12,752 bases of DNA from CAZHAM01 sp964530415. GTDB lineage: Bacteria > Patescibacteriota > WWE3 > UBA101185 > UBA10185. Numbering within the stretch: position 1 is the first letter of the stretch; every line of letters starts with the position of its first letter. Shown here one piece after another: positions 1-7,156 of this stretch. Under the pieces are notes generated by a model, which saw only the letters and a program-made list of their open reading frames with translations, made no database searches and was not told the DNA's origin. The position numbers and the translations under genes are program-made. The stretch lies in assembly GCA_964530415.1 (NCBI GenBank), contig CAZHAM010000017.1, positions 1 through 12,752 of the forward strand. Reading direction: 5' to 3'.

Positions 1-302
1 CAGAAATTGACTACTTTATAACTTTATGGCCGACGGAAAATGTGTACGAACAGGAAAAGTTTTTTAATGTGGCATCTGAATTAAGCCGCGAGCTCAAAGA
101 TAAGGGATTTAATACTTTAATGTGGCTCGAGCATAATTCAAAACTCGATAAACAGTTAAAGTACGCGGATAAAAAAAGCGCAAAGTTTGCCTTAATTGTC
201 GGCGAGACAGAGTTAGCTAACGGCGGTGTTACTATTAAAAACCTTAGAGACAACTCACAAATATCTAAAAAAATCGATGAATTTATCGAAGATATAGCTT
301 AG
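1..302 (+). CDS. hisS: Histidyl-tRNA synthetase, C-terminal end (partial)
   Basis: The frame is open from the left edge (reading from base 3) to a TAG stop, giving about 99 residues. This is the anticodon-binding domain of class II histidyl-tRNA synthetase, which charges tRNA-His in the cytoplasm. The diagnostic parts are the stretch around LDKQLKYADKKSAKFALIVG, the GETEL segment and the VTIKNL strand, all in the order seen in HisRS C-termini. The catalytic core (motifs 1-3 and the HisA region) lies to the left of the window. A GTG at 42 is only an internal valine, not a start, because the open frame and the homology continue upstream of it. The next gene begins 9 bases after the stop. Confidence 0.9.
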   Translation, partial: EIDYFITLWPTENVYEQEKFFNVASELSRELKDKGFNTLMWLEHNSKLDKQLKYADKKSAKFALIVGETELANGGVTIKNLRDNSQISKKIDEFIEDIA

Positions 303-311
303 AATATATAA

Positions 312-1322
312 ATGCCCAAATCTAATCTGCCAAATCCGCATTTGATGGCGCTCATCAGCATTTTTGTGGCTCAATTAATTTGGGCGGCAGCTAACTCCGT
401 AATTAAGCTCACCCTACAGGAATTACCTCCTTTTACCTTTTTGTTTTTGAGGTTTTGGATTACATCAACAGTTGTGCTTCCTTATGTAATTCTGCAATTA
501 AAAAAAATCAACGTAGATCGAAGAGACTATCTCAACATTTTTTTGCTCGGGATTTTTGCTCAAGCAGCTATTATTTTTGTTTTTCTTGGACTTAAGTACA
601 CAACAGCGCTAGACTCTGCAATTATTGGGATTTTAGGCCCAATTCTTGCGATGTTTGCCGGGCACTACTTTTATAAAGAAAAGATCCACCCGAGTGTAAA
701 ACTTGGGGTCTTAATTGCAACAATCGGAACAGCGATAGTTGTTTTTGAACCTGCTTTTTCCCAAGTCCCGACTACAAACGGAATTCCAACACATTTAAGG
801 ATTATGGGTAATTTGTTTATTGTTTTGTATGATTTATGTTTTGTTTTGTACATTATCTGGTCCAAAATCAGCTTGGGACAAACAAACAATATTATTAAGA
901 AAACCCTCCACTTTATCCATCTAAAACCTATGAAAAAGGACTATCCGTCAAATTTACTAATGTCGCTTACTTTTTTTGTCGGAATGGTCACGATGGCACC
1001 TTTTGCTATTTTAGAAAACTTTGGTGTTTTTGGAAAAGTGAATTACAGCATCCTCAACCTATCATCGACTACCGTAGCTGGACTTTTGTACATGGTGTTT
1101 TTCTCCTCAATTGTGGCCTACTTCTTATTTGAATCTGCCCTTAAAAAGGCAAAAGTTGTAGAAACAGCTCTATTAAGCTATTTATCGCCGCTAATGGCTA
1201 TGCCCTTTGCGTTCTTACTTCTTAACGAAATACCCTCAAAAGTTGCGATTATCGGGGCTGTGATCATCGCCTTAGGTATTGTTTTTGCCGAATCCAAACC
1301 CCAGCACAAGCCCTTGATCTAA
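312..1322 (+). CDS. EamA/DMT-family ten-helix membrane transporter
   Basis: This 336-residue inner-membrane protein has ten predicted helices (roughly residues 11-31, 40-62, 73-93, 98-120, 128-146, 163-184, 215-235, 253-273, 283-303, 309-326). They form two EamA repeats of five helices, the usual architecture of drug/metabolite transporters. Family hallmarks are the early WAAANSVIKL segment, the PFTFLFLRFW segment of helix 2 and the GPILAMFAGHYFYKEKI segment near the end of repeat 1. The substrate cannot be read from sequence; relatives export amino acids, nucleosides or other metabolites. The linker between the repeats (about 185-214) is long and lysine-rich. The ATG at 312 follows the hisS stop by 9 bases. 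It has no Shine-Dalgarno site, but TAGAAT lies at 300-305, six bases before the ATG, so a leaderless transcript is possible though its -35 is poor. Co-transcription with hisS is the alternative. Confidence 0.87.
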   Translation: MPKSNLPNPHLMALISIFVAQLIWAAANSVIKLTLQELPPFTFLFLRFWITSTVVLPYVILQLKKINVDRRDYLNIFLLGIFAQAAIIFVFLGLKYTTALDSAIIGILGPILAMFAGHYFYKEKIHPSVKLGVLIATIGTAIVVFEPAFSQVPTTNGIPTHLRIMGNLFIVLYDLCFVLYIIWSKISLGQTNNIIKKTLHFIHLKPMKKDYPSNLLMSLTFFVGMVTMAPFAILENFGVFGKVNYSILNLSSTTVAGLLYMVFFSSIVAYFLFESALKKAKVVETALLSYLSPLMAMPFAFLLLNEIPSKVAIIGAVIIALGIVFAESKPQHKPLI

Positions 1323-1342
1323 GAAAAGCTTGATGATATACT
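1314..1342 (+). promoter_or_regulatory. Predicted sigma-70-type promoter of rpmE
   Basis: A -35 element TTGATC (1314-1319) is separated by 17 bases from a -10 element TATACT (1337-1342), which also carries the extended -10 TG at 1334-1335. Transcription would start near 1349, giving a leader of about 20 bases before the rpmE ATG. The -35 lies inside the last codons of the transporter gene, so rpmE can be expressed independently of it. Predicted by eye only. Confidence 0.55.
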
Positions 1343-1369
1343 CAAATCCGTTGTTTTAGGCTGACTAAT

Positions 1370-1687
1370 ATGAAAAAAGATATTCATCCAAAAGTTAATA
1401 TGGAATGCAAAGTTACATGTGTTTGTGGCAATTCTTTTACCACGATCTCTACTCTTTCGGATATAAGAGTTGATATTTGCGGTAACTGCCATCCGTTTTA
1501 TACAGGTACGGCTAAATTCGTCGATACAGAAGGTAGAATTGACAAGTTTAACCGAAAATTACAAAAAATTGAGGATCGAAAACAAGATACGATTAAAGTC
1601 AAAAAAGCTAAAGCTCAAACAACCGCAGATCAGAAACTAACCTTAAAAGAGTTATTGGCTCATGCCAAAAAAGAGACTTCAGAATAG
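1370..1687 (+). CDS. rpmE: 50S ribosomal protein bL31, zinc-binding type, with C-terminal tail
   Basis: bL31 belongs to the large ribosomal subunit and bridges to the small subunit across the central protuberance. The N-terminus MKKDIHPK and the HPFYTG motif (residues 41-46) are diagnostic. Four cysteines, C17, C19, C37 and C40, match the zinc ligands of the C+ form of the family. The protein has 105 residues against about 65-75 for typical bL31. The extra roughly 40 residues (from about residue 65) form a charged tail rich in Lys, Glu and Gln, probably disordered or helical. The ATG is preceded by only a weak AGG (1358-1360). rpmE next to prfA is a common bacterial arrangement and supports both assignments. 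Both genes appear to have their own promoter. Confidence 0.93.
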   Translation: MKKDIHPKVNMECKVTCVCGNSFTTISTLSDIRVDICGNCHPFYTGTAKFVDTEGRIDKFNRKLQKIEDRKQDTIKVKKAKAQTTADQKLTLKELLAHAKKETSE

Positions 1688-1696
1688 ATTATTCCC

Positions 1697-1725
1697 TTTA
1701 AATTAGTTAAATCTCCGGCTATAAT
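1697..1725 (+). promoter_or_regulatory. Predicted promoter of prfA with very short leader
   Basis: TTTAAA (1697-1702, 4 of 6 matches to a -35) is followed after 17 bases by a perfect TATAAT (1720-1725). The ATG at 1739 is 13 bases after the -10, so the expected leader is only about 6-8 bases, and no Shine-Dalgarno sequence is present. This is consistent with leaderless or near-leaderless initiation. The coding start lies close to an assembly gap, so the link to this ATG is not certain. Confidence 0.45.
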
Positions 1726-1738
1726 TGGCGCTGTAACT

Positions 1739-2692
1739 ATGGATCACACTTCAAATNNNNNNNNNNTGTCTAACCAGATCTTGGAAAATGAGAAACTATT
1801 ATCTTCAACCGATCCCGATATTAAAACACTTGCGACTGACGAGATAACGGCTCTTAAAGCTCAGAAAATACAGCTGGAAAACACTTTACTAAACCTAAAC
1901 GAAGAGTATACCCCCGAAGAAGAAACCAATGAGGCAGAAATAAATCCGAACATAGCAATATTAGAAATAAGAGCAGGAACGGGCGGTGACGAAGCTGGTT
2001 TGTTTGCTTCAGATTTATATCGCATGTACTCGAGATATGGCGAACGCAACAATTGGAAATTTGAAGAACTTTTTAGGTCAGAGAATGAATCAGGCGGTAT
2101 CAAAACACTTTCGGCGGAAATACATGGAAAAAACGCTTTCGGTTTGCTAAAAAATGAATCGGGAGTTCATAGAGTTCAAAGAATCCCTACAACCGAATCG
2201 GGCGGCCGAATTCATACTTCTACTGCTACAGTGGCCGTACTACCTAAACTTAAAAAAATTAATGTTGAAATTAAAGACGACGATTTAGAATGGGCTTTTT
2301 TTAGAGCCGGAGGTAAAGGTGGTCAAAATGTTAATAAAGTATCAACCGCAGTCAGGTTAACTCACAAACCCACAGGCATTGTAATCGAGTGCCAAGAAGA
2401 AAGATACCAGGCAAAAAACCGCGAAAAAGCTTTGGGAATTTTAACTTCAAAACTTTATCAGATGATGCAGGATCAGCAGGTAAAAAGCGTCACAGACATT
2501 AGATCCAATCAGGTAGGTACCGGCGACAGAAGTGAAAAAATAAGAACATACAATTTTCCCCAAAATCGCGTTACCGACCACCGAATAGGAAAAAGCTGGC
2601 ACAATTTATCCGTTATTATGTTGGGAGAAATCGGCGATATGCTTCAGGATTGTGCGAAACTTATAGGTCAGACGGAGCTTCCTCAAGAGTAA
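1739..2692 (+). CDS. prfA: Peptide chain release factor 1 (N-terminal region interrupted by a gap)
   Basis: RF1 recognises UAA and UAG in the ribosomal A site and triggers hydrolysis of the finished peptide. The catalytic GGQ is at residues 194-196 of this reading, in RAGGKGGQNVNKV. The stop-codon-reading tripeptide is P150-T151-T152 within RIPTTESGGRIHTS, the PxT form of RF1 rather than the SPF of RF2. The domain 1/2 junction carries RAGTGGDEAG (residues 78-87). Ten N bases fall after residue 6. Comparison with the E. coli protein, recalled from memory, puts GTGGDE about 38 residues too early, and the first alignable helix about 46 residues too early. Sequence is therefore probably missing at the gap, or the true start is the NTG codon at 1766-1768 and the domain is shortened. 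The last 32 bases overlap the 3' end of htrA on the other strand. Confidence 0.93.
   Translation: MDHTSNXXXXSNQILENEKLLSSTDPDIKTLATDEITALKAQKIQLENTLLNLNEEYTPEEETNEAEINPNIAILEIRAGTGGDEAGLFASDLYRMYSRYGERNNWKFEELFRSENESGGIKTLSAEIHGKNAFGLLKNESGVHRVQRIPTTESGGRIHTSTATVAVLPKLKKINVEIKDDDLEWAFFRAGGKGGQNVNKVSTAVRLTHKPTGIVIECQEERYQAKNREKALGILTSKLYQMMQDQQVKSVTDIRSNQVGTGDRSEKIRTYNFPQNRVTDHRIGKSWHNLSVIMLGEIGDMLQDCAKLIGQTELPQE
1757..1766. other. Assembly gap of 10 N inside prfA
   Basis: Exactly ten N bases lie near the start of prfA. Round-number runs like this are usually placeholders, so the true length is unknown. The frame happens to stay open across it, but the six residues before the gap are not proven to belong to the same protein. 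Confidence 0.95.
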
Positions 2693-3854
2693 CCTCGAGA
2701 GTAATCTCTTCACCGTCCCGGTCAATGATCAGTTTCACCTTATCCCCTACTTTTTTCATTGAAATTGATTTTGCCAAGGAACTTTGTGCGCTTACATCGT
2801 TGCCGTCAAAATTAATTATGATATCTCCACGCTCTAATCCGGCCTTGTCTGCAGGAGAAGCTACCAGCACTCTTGAGATATAGGCACCTTCAGGCATTCT
2901 TCTCATATTTGAGATATCACTTGTAATTAGTGAATACGAAACACCCAAGTACGGTCTAACTATGCGTCCTTCCTCTAAAAATGACTCCAAAACAGGTTTG
3001 AGATCATTTATAGGTATCGCGAAGCTTATATTGTCAGCGCCAAGTGTTGTGGCGACATTAATGCCGATTACCTGACCCGAGGAATTTAACAGAGGCCCGC
3101 CTGAATTTCCCGGATTCAAAGCTGCATCAGTTTGAATTGCTCCTTCATACGTACTAATTGAACCCATGCCGGAGGACGCTCTGAGCTCCCGCGCAATGCC
3201 CGATATTACTCCAACTGTTACAGTATTTTGATATCTTCCTAAAGCGTTTCCAATGGCAATTGCGGTCTGACCAACTCTTAAGTTCTCGGAATCGCCCAAC
3301 TCAATAACCGGCAGTCCTCTTGCATCGATTTCAACAATGGCTAAATCGGAATTTTCGTCTAAATTTACCTTTTTAACTTCGTACGTTGTGCCGTCTTTTA
3401 ATATAACTGAATATTCACCTCTCGGATCGTCTACCACATGGCTGTTTGTTACAATTAAACCGCTCTCGCCAACGATAAATCCGGTTCCTATCCCCTCTTG
3501 TGATTCAATCGGACCGGTAGAAAAATCAAAATTAAAGGTTTTTACAACTACAGATACAACCGAGGGTGATGCTCCATCTGCAACTTTAATTATATTGTTC
3601 TCTTCTTCCACAATTTGTTTACTAAATGTCGATATGAATTTGCTGTTACCCTGTTGGTTTGTGCCCATAACCAGCTGATTTACATTTTTGGAAATATTTT
3701 TAAAAAGATCTGACAATGTTTCTTCGTTTGGATCTTTTTTCTCGAGACTTCCGGCAAGCATAATTATCATTAAAAAAACCGCCAGCCATATAATACTCGC
3801 TAAAACTTTGAGTCCGCTACTTTTTTTAGGGTTTATAATTATATTTTCCTGCAT
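2661..3854 (-). CDS. htrA: HtrA/DegP-like membrane-anchored serine protease with one PDZ domain
   Basis: This 397-residue trypsin-like protease (S1C family) degrades or refolds damaged envelope proteins. A short cytoplasmic N-terminus is followed by one helix at about residues 15-35, placing the protease outside the cytoplasmic membrane. The protease domain spans about 90-295, with triad H139 (in TNSHVVDD), D170 (in NSDLAIVEI) and S251 (in NPGNSGGPL). A single PDZ domain occupies about 300-392, with PYLGVSYS at its start and KAGLERGDIIINFDG in its core, as in DegS/DegQ-like proteins with one PDZ. The ATG at 3854 was chosen because a promoter ends six bases before it; there is no Shine-Dalgarno site. 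ctpA lies immediately upstream (18 bases) on the same strand. The 3' end overlaps prfA by 32 bases. The residues after the PDZ (EEAPSDL) are encoded in the overlap. Confidence 0.94.
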   Translation of the reverse strand: MQENIIINPKKSSGLKVLASIIWLAVFLMIIMLAGSLEKKDPNEETLSDLFKNISKNVNQLVMGTNQQGNSKFISTFSKQIVEEENNIIKVADGASPSVVSVVVKTFNFDFSTGPIESQEGIGTGFIVGESGLIVTNSHVVDDPRGEYSVILKDGTTYEVKKVNLDENSDLAIVEIDARGLPVIELGDSENLRVGQTAIAIGNALGRYQNTVTVGVISGIARELRASSGMGSISTYEGAIQTDAALNPGNSGGPLLNSSGQVIGINVATTLGADNISFAIPINDLKPVLESFLEEGRIVRPYLGVSYSLITSDISNMRRMPEGAYISRVLVASPADKAGLERGDIIINFDGNDVSAQSSLAKSISMKKVGDKVKLIIDRDGEEITLEVTLEEAPSDL

Positions 3855-3860
3855 ACAAAG

Positions 3861-3889
3861 TTTATAGTACTCTTATATCTCTTTTGCAA
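3861..3889 (-). promoter_or_regulatory. Predicted leaderless promoter of htrA
   Basis: On the minus strand TTGCAA (3889-3884) is followed after 17 bases by TATAAA (3866-3861), each 5 of 6 matches to consensus or close to it. The htrA ATG begins six bases after the -10, which places the expected transcription start on the start codon itself. The promoter overlaps the stop codon and final bases of ctpA. No ribosome-binding site fits in the remaining space. Confidence 0.55.
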
Positions 3890-5090
3890 GTTCGACCGCT
3901 TTATCTAGTTGTGGATCTCTTCCGTTATTAATGTCGTCATCAGTAATTTCAACTTTGATTTCAGGCTCTATGCCAATTTCGTGTATCCATTCCTTTTTAG
4001 GTGAGAGCCATTTTGCTATAGTAAGATGAAGTCCGGATCCGTCTTTAAAATTTTCGGCGTCCTGAATGGTTCCTTTGCCGTATGACTTAGTTCCAATTAG
4101 TTTCGCGTTTATGTTATCTCTGAGCGCAAGCGCTAATATCTCCGAAGCAGATGCGCTTCCCCCATCTATTAAAATGAAAACCGCTGGAATTTTGTCGAAG
4201 GCGCCAACTCTTTTTGCCATATACGCCTCTTGTTCCCCGAGCGCAGATTCCTGATATAAAACCGGCTTTCCTCTAAAAAACTCTTCAGAAATATGAACTG
4301 ACGACTGCAGATACCCTCCGGGATTACCCCTGACGTCAAGGATAATTGCGTCCAACTCGGTCATTTGCGAATTAACTTCTGACACAACCTTATTCCACTC
4401 ATTGTTTGTTTCACTACCAAATCGCCCGACTCTTATGTACGCTGTGCCATCGCCCTTATCTTTCCAGGTCACGCTGTCAATTTTTATAACATCGCGTTTA
4501 ATTTTTACTTCTCGGGGTTCGTTGTTTTGAGTTTGGACTGTTAAAGTAATTAGTGTTCCGGCGTCACCTCTAATTTGAGAGACTGCTTCGGTAACTGTAA
4601 TGCCTGCTGTTGATTTTCCTTCTATCCCTAAAATCTTATCCCCCGCTCTCAAACCGGCATCCTGTGCAGGAGAACCGTCTAACGGAGCTACTACAATAAT
4701 TTGGTCATCTCTTACTCCAAGTTCTGCGCCAATCCCAAAGTATTTTCCTTCTAACGAATTGTTTACTGTCTCATTAACCGTTGGGGGTAAAAAGGAAGTG
4801 TACGGATCTTCCAGAGAGTCTACCATCCCCTTAATAGCTCCATATAGCATCTTTTGCGGATCGATTGGCCTCTCTAAATAGTTTTTCGAAACAGAATCCC
4901 AAATATCCCAAAATAGAGTGAAATCCACTGTTGTATCGCTGGGATATTGATTAATAATTTTAACTTCTGGGGGATTTTTTCTGAGCTCAATTAAGTAGCC
5001 CTTTGTTCCAAAATAGTAGCCACCAAAGAAAAAACCTATTGCAACTAGAAAAAATATTAAAAATCTTTGAAATTTCTCAAATGAATTCAT
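3873..5090 (-). CDS. ctpA: S41-family carboxyl-terminal processing protease with PDZ domain
   Basis: This 405-residue protease cuts protein substrates from their C-termini on the outer side of the membrane. A single N-terminal helix (about residues 9-28) acts as anchor. Next comes the helical cap region with LEDPYTSFLPP (93-103), then a PDZ domain (about 113-195, with GIGAELG and AGLRAGDKILGIEG). The tail-specific protease core follows, with LDVRGNPGGYL (251-261), catalytic S314 in GSASASEILA, and K339 and Q343 in SYGKGTIQ. The Ser-Lys and Lys-Gln spacings of 25 and 4 match the Bacillus CtpB type. The ATG is 5 bases after the stop of the preceding gene and has no Shine-Dalgarno site, so it is probably co-transcribed with the two unknown genes upstream. 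htrA follows 18 bases downstream. The exact subtype (CtpA or CtpB) cannot be settled from sequence. Confidence 0.94.
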   Translation of the reverse strand: MNSFEKFQRFLIFFLVAIGFFFGGYYFGTKGYLIELRKNPPEVKIINQYPSDTTVDFTLFWDIWDSVSKNYLERPIDPQKMLYGAIKGMVDSLEDPYTSFLPPTVNETVNNSLEGKYFGIGAELGVRDDQIIVVAPLDGSPAQDAGLRAGDKILGIEGKSTAGITVTEAVSQIRGDAGTLITLTVQTQNNEPREVKIKRDVIKIDSVTWKDKGDGTAYIRVGRFGSETNNEWNKVVSEVNSQMTELDAIILDVRGNPGGYLQSSVHISEEFFRGKPVLYQESALGEQEAYMAKRVGAFDKIPAVFILIDGGSASASEILALALRDNINAKLIGTKSYGKGTIQDAENFKDGSGLHLTIAKWLSPKKEWIHEIGIEPEIKVEITDDDINNGRDPQLDKAVELAKEI

Positions 5091-5095
5091 AAATA

Positions 5096-6082
5096 TTAAA
5101 CCAAGATGTAAAAATTCGGAACCCTGATTTCAACAGGCAGTTTGGCTTTGGGCAACCTAACAAATATACTAAATTCATTTACATTGTCAATCTCGCCAAT
5201 TTGGCCGAAGTAGTTTTTTTCAAGTACTACAACTTTTTGCCCGGGTACAACCTCAATAATCGGATTTTGTTTTGATTTTAAGGCTTCTTCAGAAATTTCC
5301 GGTACAGGAACTCTTAAAATATTCTTTTCTCCCATAAACAGAATAAACCTATTTGAAACGCTTTTTAAATAATCGTAAACGGGTTCGGGCGTTTCTAAAT
5401 TACCAAAACCTGTAAAAATGCCAAAACATATATTTCGGCTCTTCGCAAAAGTAAATGTCTCCCTATCACAGCTTCCTGCCAAAATTCCCCCTACTCCCAT
5501 TTTCGATGCCTCGATTAATAATTCGGTGTCTACGTGATTGCCGACATAAATTATCTTGCCACCAGCTCCGGCAGAAAATTCGTTTAAGTAGTATTTTTCT
5601 AAAGATTCCCAAGGATTTGGAAAAACGATCAGCTCTCCGCCAAAAGTGACTTTGGTCGACCCTATCAGGTTTATATCTTTAGACTGAGTTTTAATTAATA
5701 CCGAATTGTTTAAACTTACTTTCTCAACAATACCCCACACACCGGCCAGTAATGTGTATTTGCTTTCAATTTCTCTGAGTTTGTAAATTTTTTTGACCGG
5801 ATCAATAAACAAATACCCGTTAAACGGCGCCGTTACGGTTTCGGAGCCGTTTTTACCGATTTTAGCGCCAAACTGAAAATATTTTTCAGGTCCTTTATAT
5901 TTTATGGGTTTAAATTTTTTTGGAAGTGTCAAAATGCTGTGCGAAACATTGCAGTTGCCCAAATGATCAAATGGCTTTACCTCAGTACCTATCTGGGCGT
6001 ATATGCTTCCGGTTGTCGGAAGTACTCTTTCGACGTGAACAACCGAAGATTCGATTATTTTTTTTAGTGCCGGTGCAAACAT
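5096..6082 (-). CDS. Uncharacterised cytoplasmic protein with barrel-sandwich-like repeats and C-terminal KOW-like segment
   Basis: I do not recognise a named family for this 328-residue protein. It has no signal peptide or membrane helix. The N-terminal part reads like barrel-sandwich (lipoyl/RnfC-type) units: LPTTGSIYAQIGTEVKP (21-37), then GAKIGKNGSETVTAPFNGYL (72-91) and GVWGIVEKVSLNNSVLIKT (114-132), with a conserved AP-hairpin (TAPFNG). A middle alpha/beta part has AGAGGKIIYVG (171-181) and GVGGILAGS (196-204), suggesting a swivelling-type or Rossmann-like domain. The C-terminus has PGQKVVVLEKNYFGQIGEI (280-298), which resembles a KOW segment and is followed by beta strands. Its ATG directly follows the TAA of the actin-like gene (no spacer), so translational coupling and joint function are likely. 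ctpA follows after 5 bases. The role is unknown; the domain readings are by eye. Confidence 0.75.
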   Translation of the reverse strand: MFAPALKKIIESSVVHVERVLPTTGSIYAQIGTEVKPFDHLGNCNVSHSILTLPKKFKPIKYKGPEKYFQFGAKIGKNGSETVTAPFNGYLFIDPVKKIYKLREIESKYTLLAGVWGIVEKVSLNNSVLIKTQSKDINLIGSTKVTFGGELIVFPNPWESLEKYYLNEFSAGAGGKIIYVGNHVDTELLIEASKMGVGGILAGSCDRETFTFAKSRNICFGIFTGFGNLETPEPVYDYLKSVSNRFILFMGEKNILRVPVPEISEEALKSKQNPIIEVVPGQKVVVLEKNYFGQIGEIDNVNEFSIFVRLPKAKLPVEIRVPNFYILV

Positions 6083-7126
6083 TTAAATTTTGCTTAGGGC
6101 TTGGCCCAAACTTTTTAAACTCGCGTTAAATACCTTTAAATCGGATGTTATATCGACTTTTTCCACTCTTGTGTCGAATATTAATCCAAGTTTACCGCCT
6201 GTTACATCCTTTTCCATAGCCCCAACTTTTTGGCTTTTAATTGTAAGGTGCGCTCTTTCGTTGTAATTAAGTGGTAAAACAAATACCTTGTCCTTTTCAA
6301 TATCCAAAAGCTGCGAAGTGCCTATTTCGCTAGTTATTAAGCACTCAGCCTCTCCATAAGTATTAATGAGCGTTCCAAGTTTTTCAACCTTTCCTTCAGC
6401 CATCAGTTGCGCGCTTTTATCGTAAGCTTTTAAAATGTACTGGAGAATCAAGTATCTTTCCCGATCGAGCTCAACCTCAAATATCCCTGCCTTTTTTATT
6501 AAGTTTAATATCAAAATGTAATCTATCTCGGTATTATAAAAGCCATAGGGAGCCGCAAACCGAGAACCCATAAATGTTAACGGCAAGTTGTTGTTATATA
6601 TTAGTTCGTTTGTTGCAAGTTTAGCCAAAATATTTCTGTCATGGTCAACCAACGTCGTCATATCAAAATGAACTACGCTATTGTAAACAGAAGTATTGTG
6701 GTAAAAATTTTTCTCGTCCTCGCTTAAAGCCGCATCGGGTTGCACTGACGTCTCATCATTCAAAACTAAATATGAAATAAAATTATTTGGAGTAACTACA
6801 GAGTATGAATTAACAACTACAGGAAACCTTGATGTAGAAACTCCGTTTAGAATCTCTGGCAGATTAAAGCTTTTCTTTACTTCAAAACCTACATCAATTT
6901 TCTTTAAAAAAGTGCCTACAACTATTTCTACATCAGTAAGTTTTAACTTGTATTCGGCGCAGATGTTAGTGATGAAAGATTTGTAATACTCACCTTCTGA
7001 GACATAGCCAGAAAACAGTTCATCTGAATAAACGTAGGGGTATGAGATAAAACGGTACTTATCCGATGATTCGTAAATAACTCCGCTAATACTAGACGTA
7101 CCAATATAAATGGCTAGGACAGGCAT
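6083..7126 (-). CDS. Uncharacterised actin-fold-like protein (resembles MutL/PilM-type ATPases, degenerate)
   Basis: This protein has 347 residues, no signal peptide and no membrane helix. The start, VLAIYIGTSSISGVIY (3-18), looks like the phosphate-1 strand of the actin/Hsp70 superfamily, but the usual acidic residue (D in DxGT) is Y7 here. Near the C-terminus, LPLNYNERAHLTIKS (284-298) followed by GGKLGLIFDTR (310-320) resembles the closing part of glutamate-mutase-accessory MutL-like proteins that I recall from Patescibacteria. There the ending reads roughly GGxxGxIxDTRGRP; the GRP is not conserved here. The gene starts 30 bases after rpsR and abuts the next gene with zero spacing. A weak TAACAT (7138-7133) lies six bases before the ATG, another possible leaderless promoter with a poor -35. 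Whether it binds ATP is doubtful. PilM-like or FtsA-like ancestry are alternatives. Confidence 0.72.
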   Translation of the reverse strand: MPVLAIYIGTSSISGVIYESSDKYRFISYPYVYSDELFSGYVSEGEYYKSFITNICAEYKLKLTDVEIVVGTFLKKIDVGFEVKKSFNLPEILNGVSTSRFPVVVNSYSVVTPNNFISYLVLNDETSVQPDAALSEDEKNFYHNTSVYNSVVHFDMTTLVDHDRNILAKLATNELIYNNNLPLTFMGSRFAAPYGFYNTEIDYILILNLIKKAGIFEVELDRERYLILQYILKAYDKSAQLMAEGKVEKLGTLINTYGEAECLITSEIGTSQLLDIEKDKVFVLPLNYNERAHLTIKSQKVGAMEKDVTGGKLGLIFDTRVEKVDITSDLKVFNASLKSLGQALSKI

Positions 7127-7156
7127 ATAGATATGTTACCAAAATGGAACTAAGTT

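Noticed and set aside
6097..6107. GGGC/GCCC hairpin with a 3-base loop at the end of the actin-like gene
   Set aside because: It lies inside the coding sequence, has a 4-bp stem and no T-tract, so neither terminator nor regulatory function is supported.
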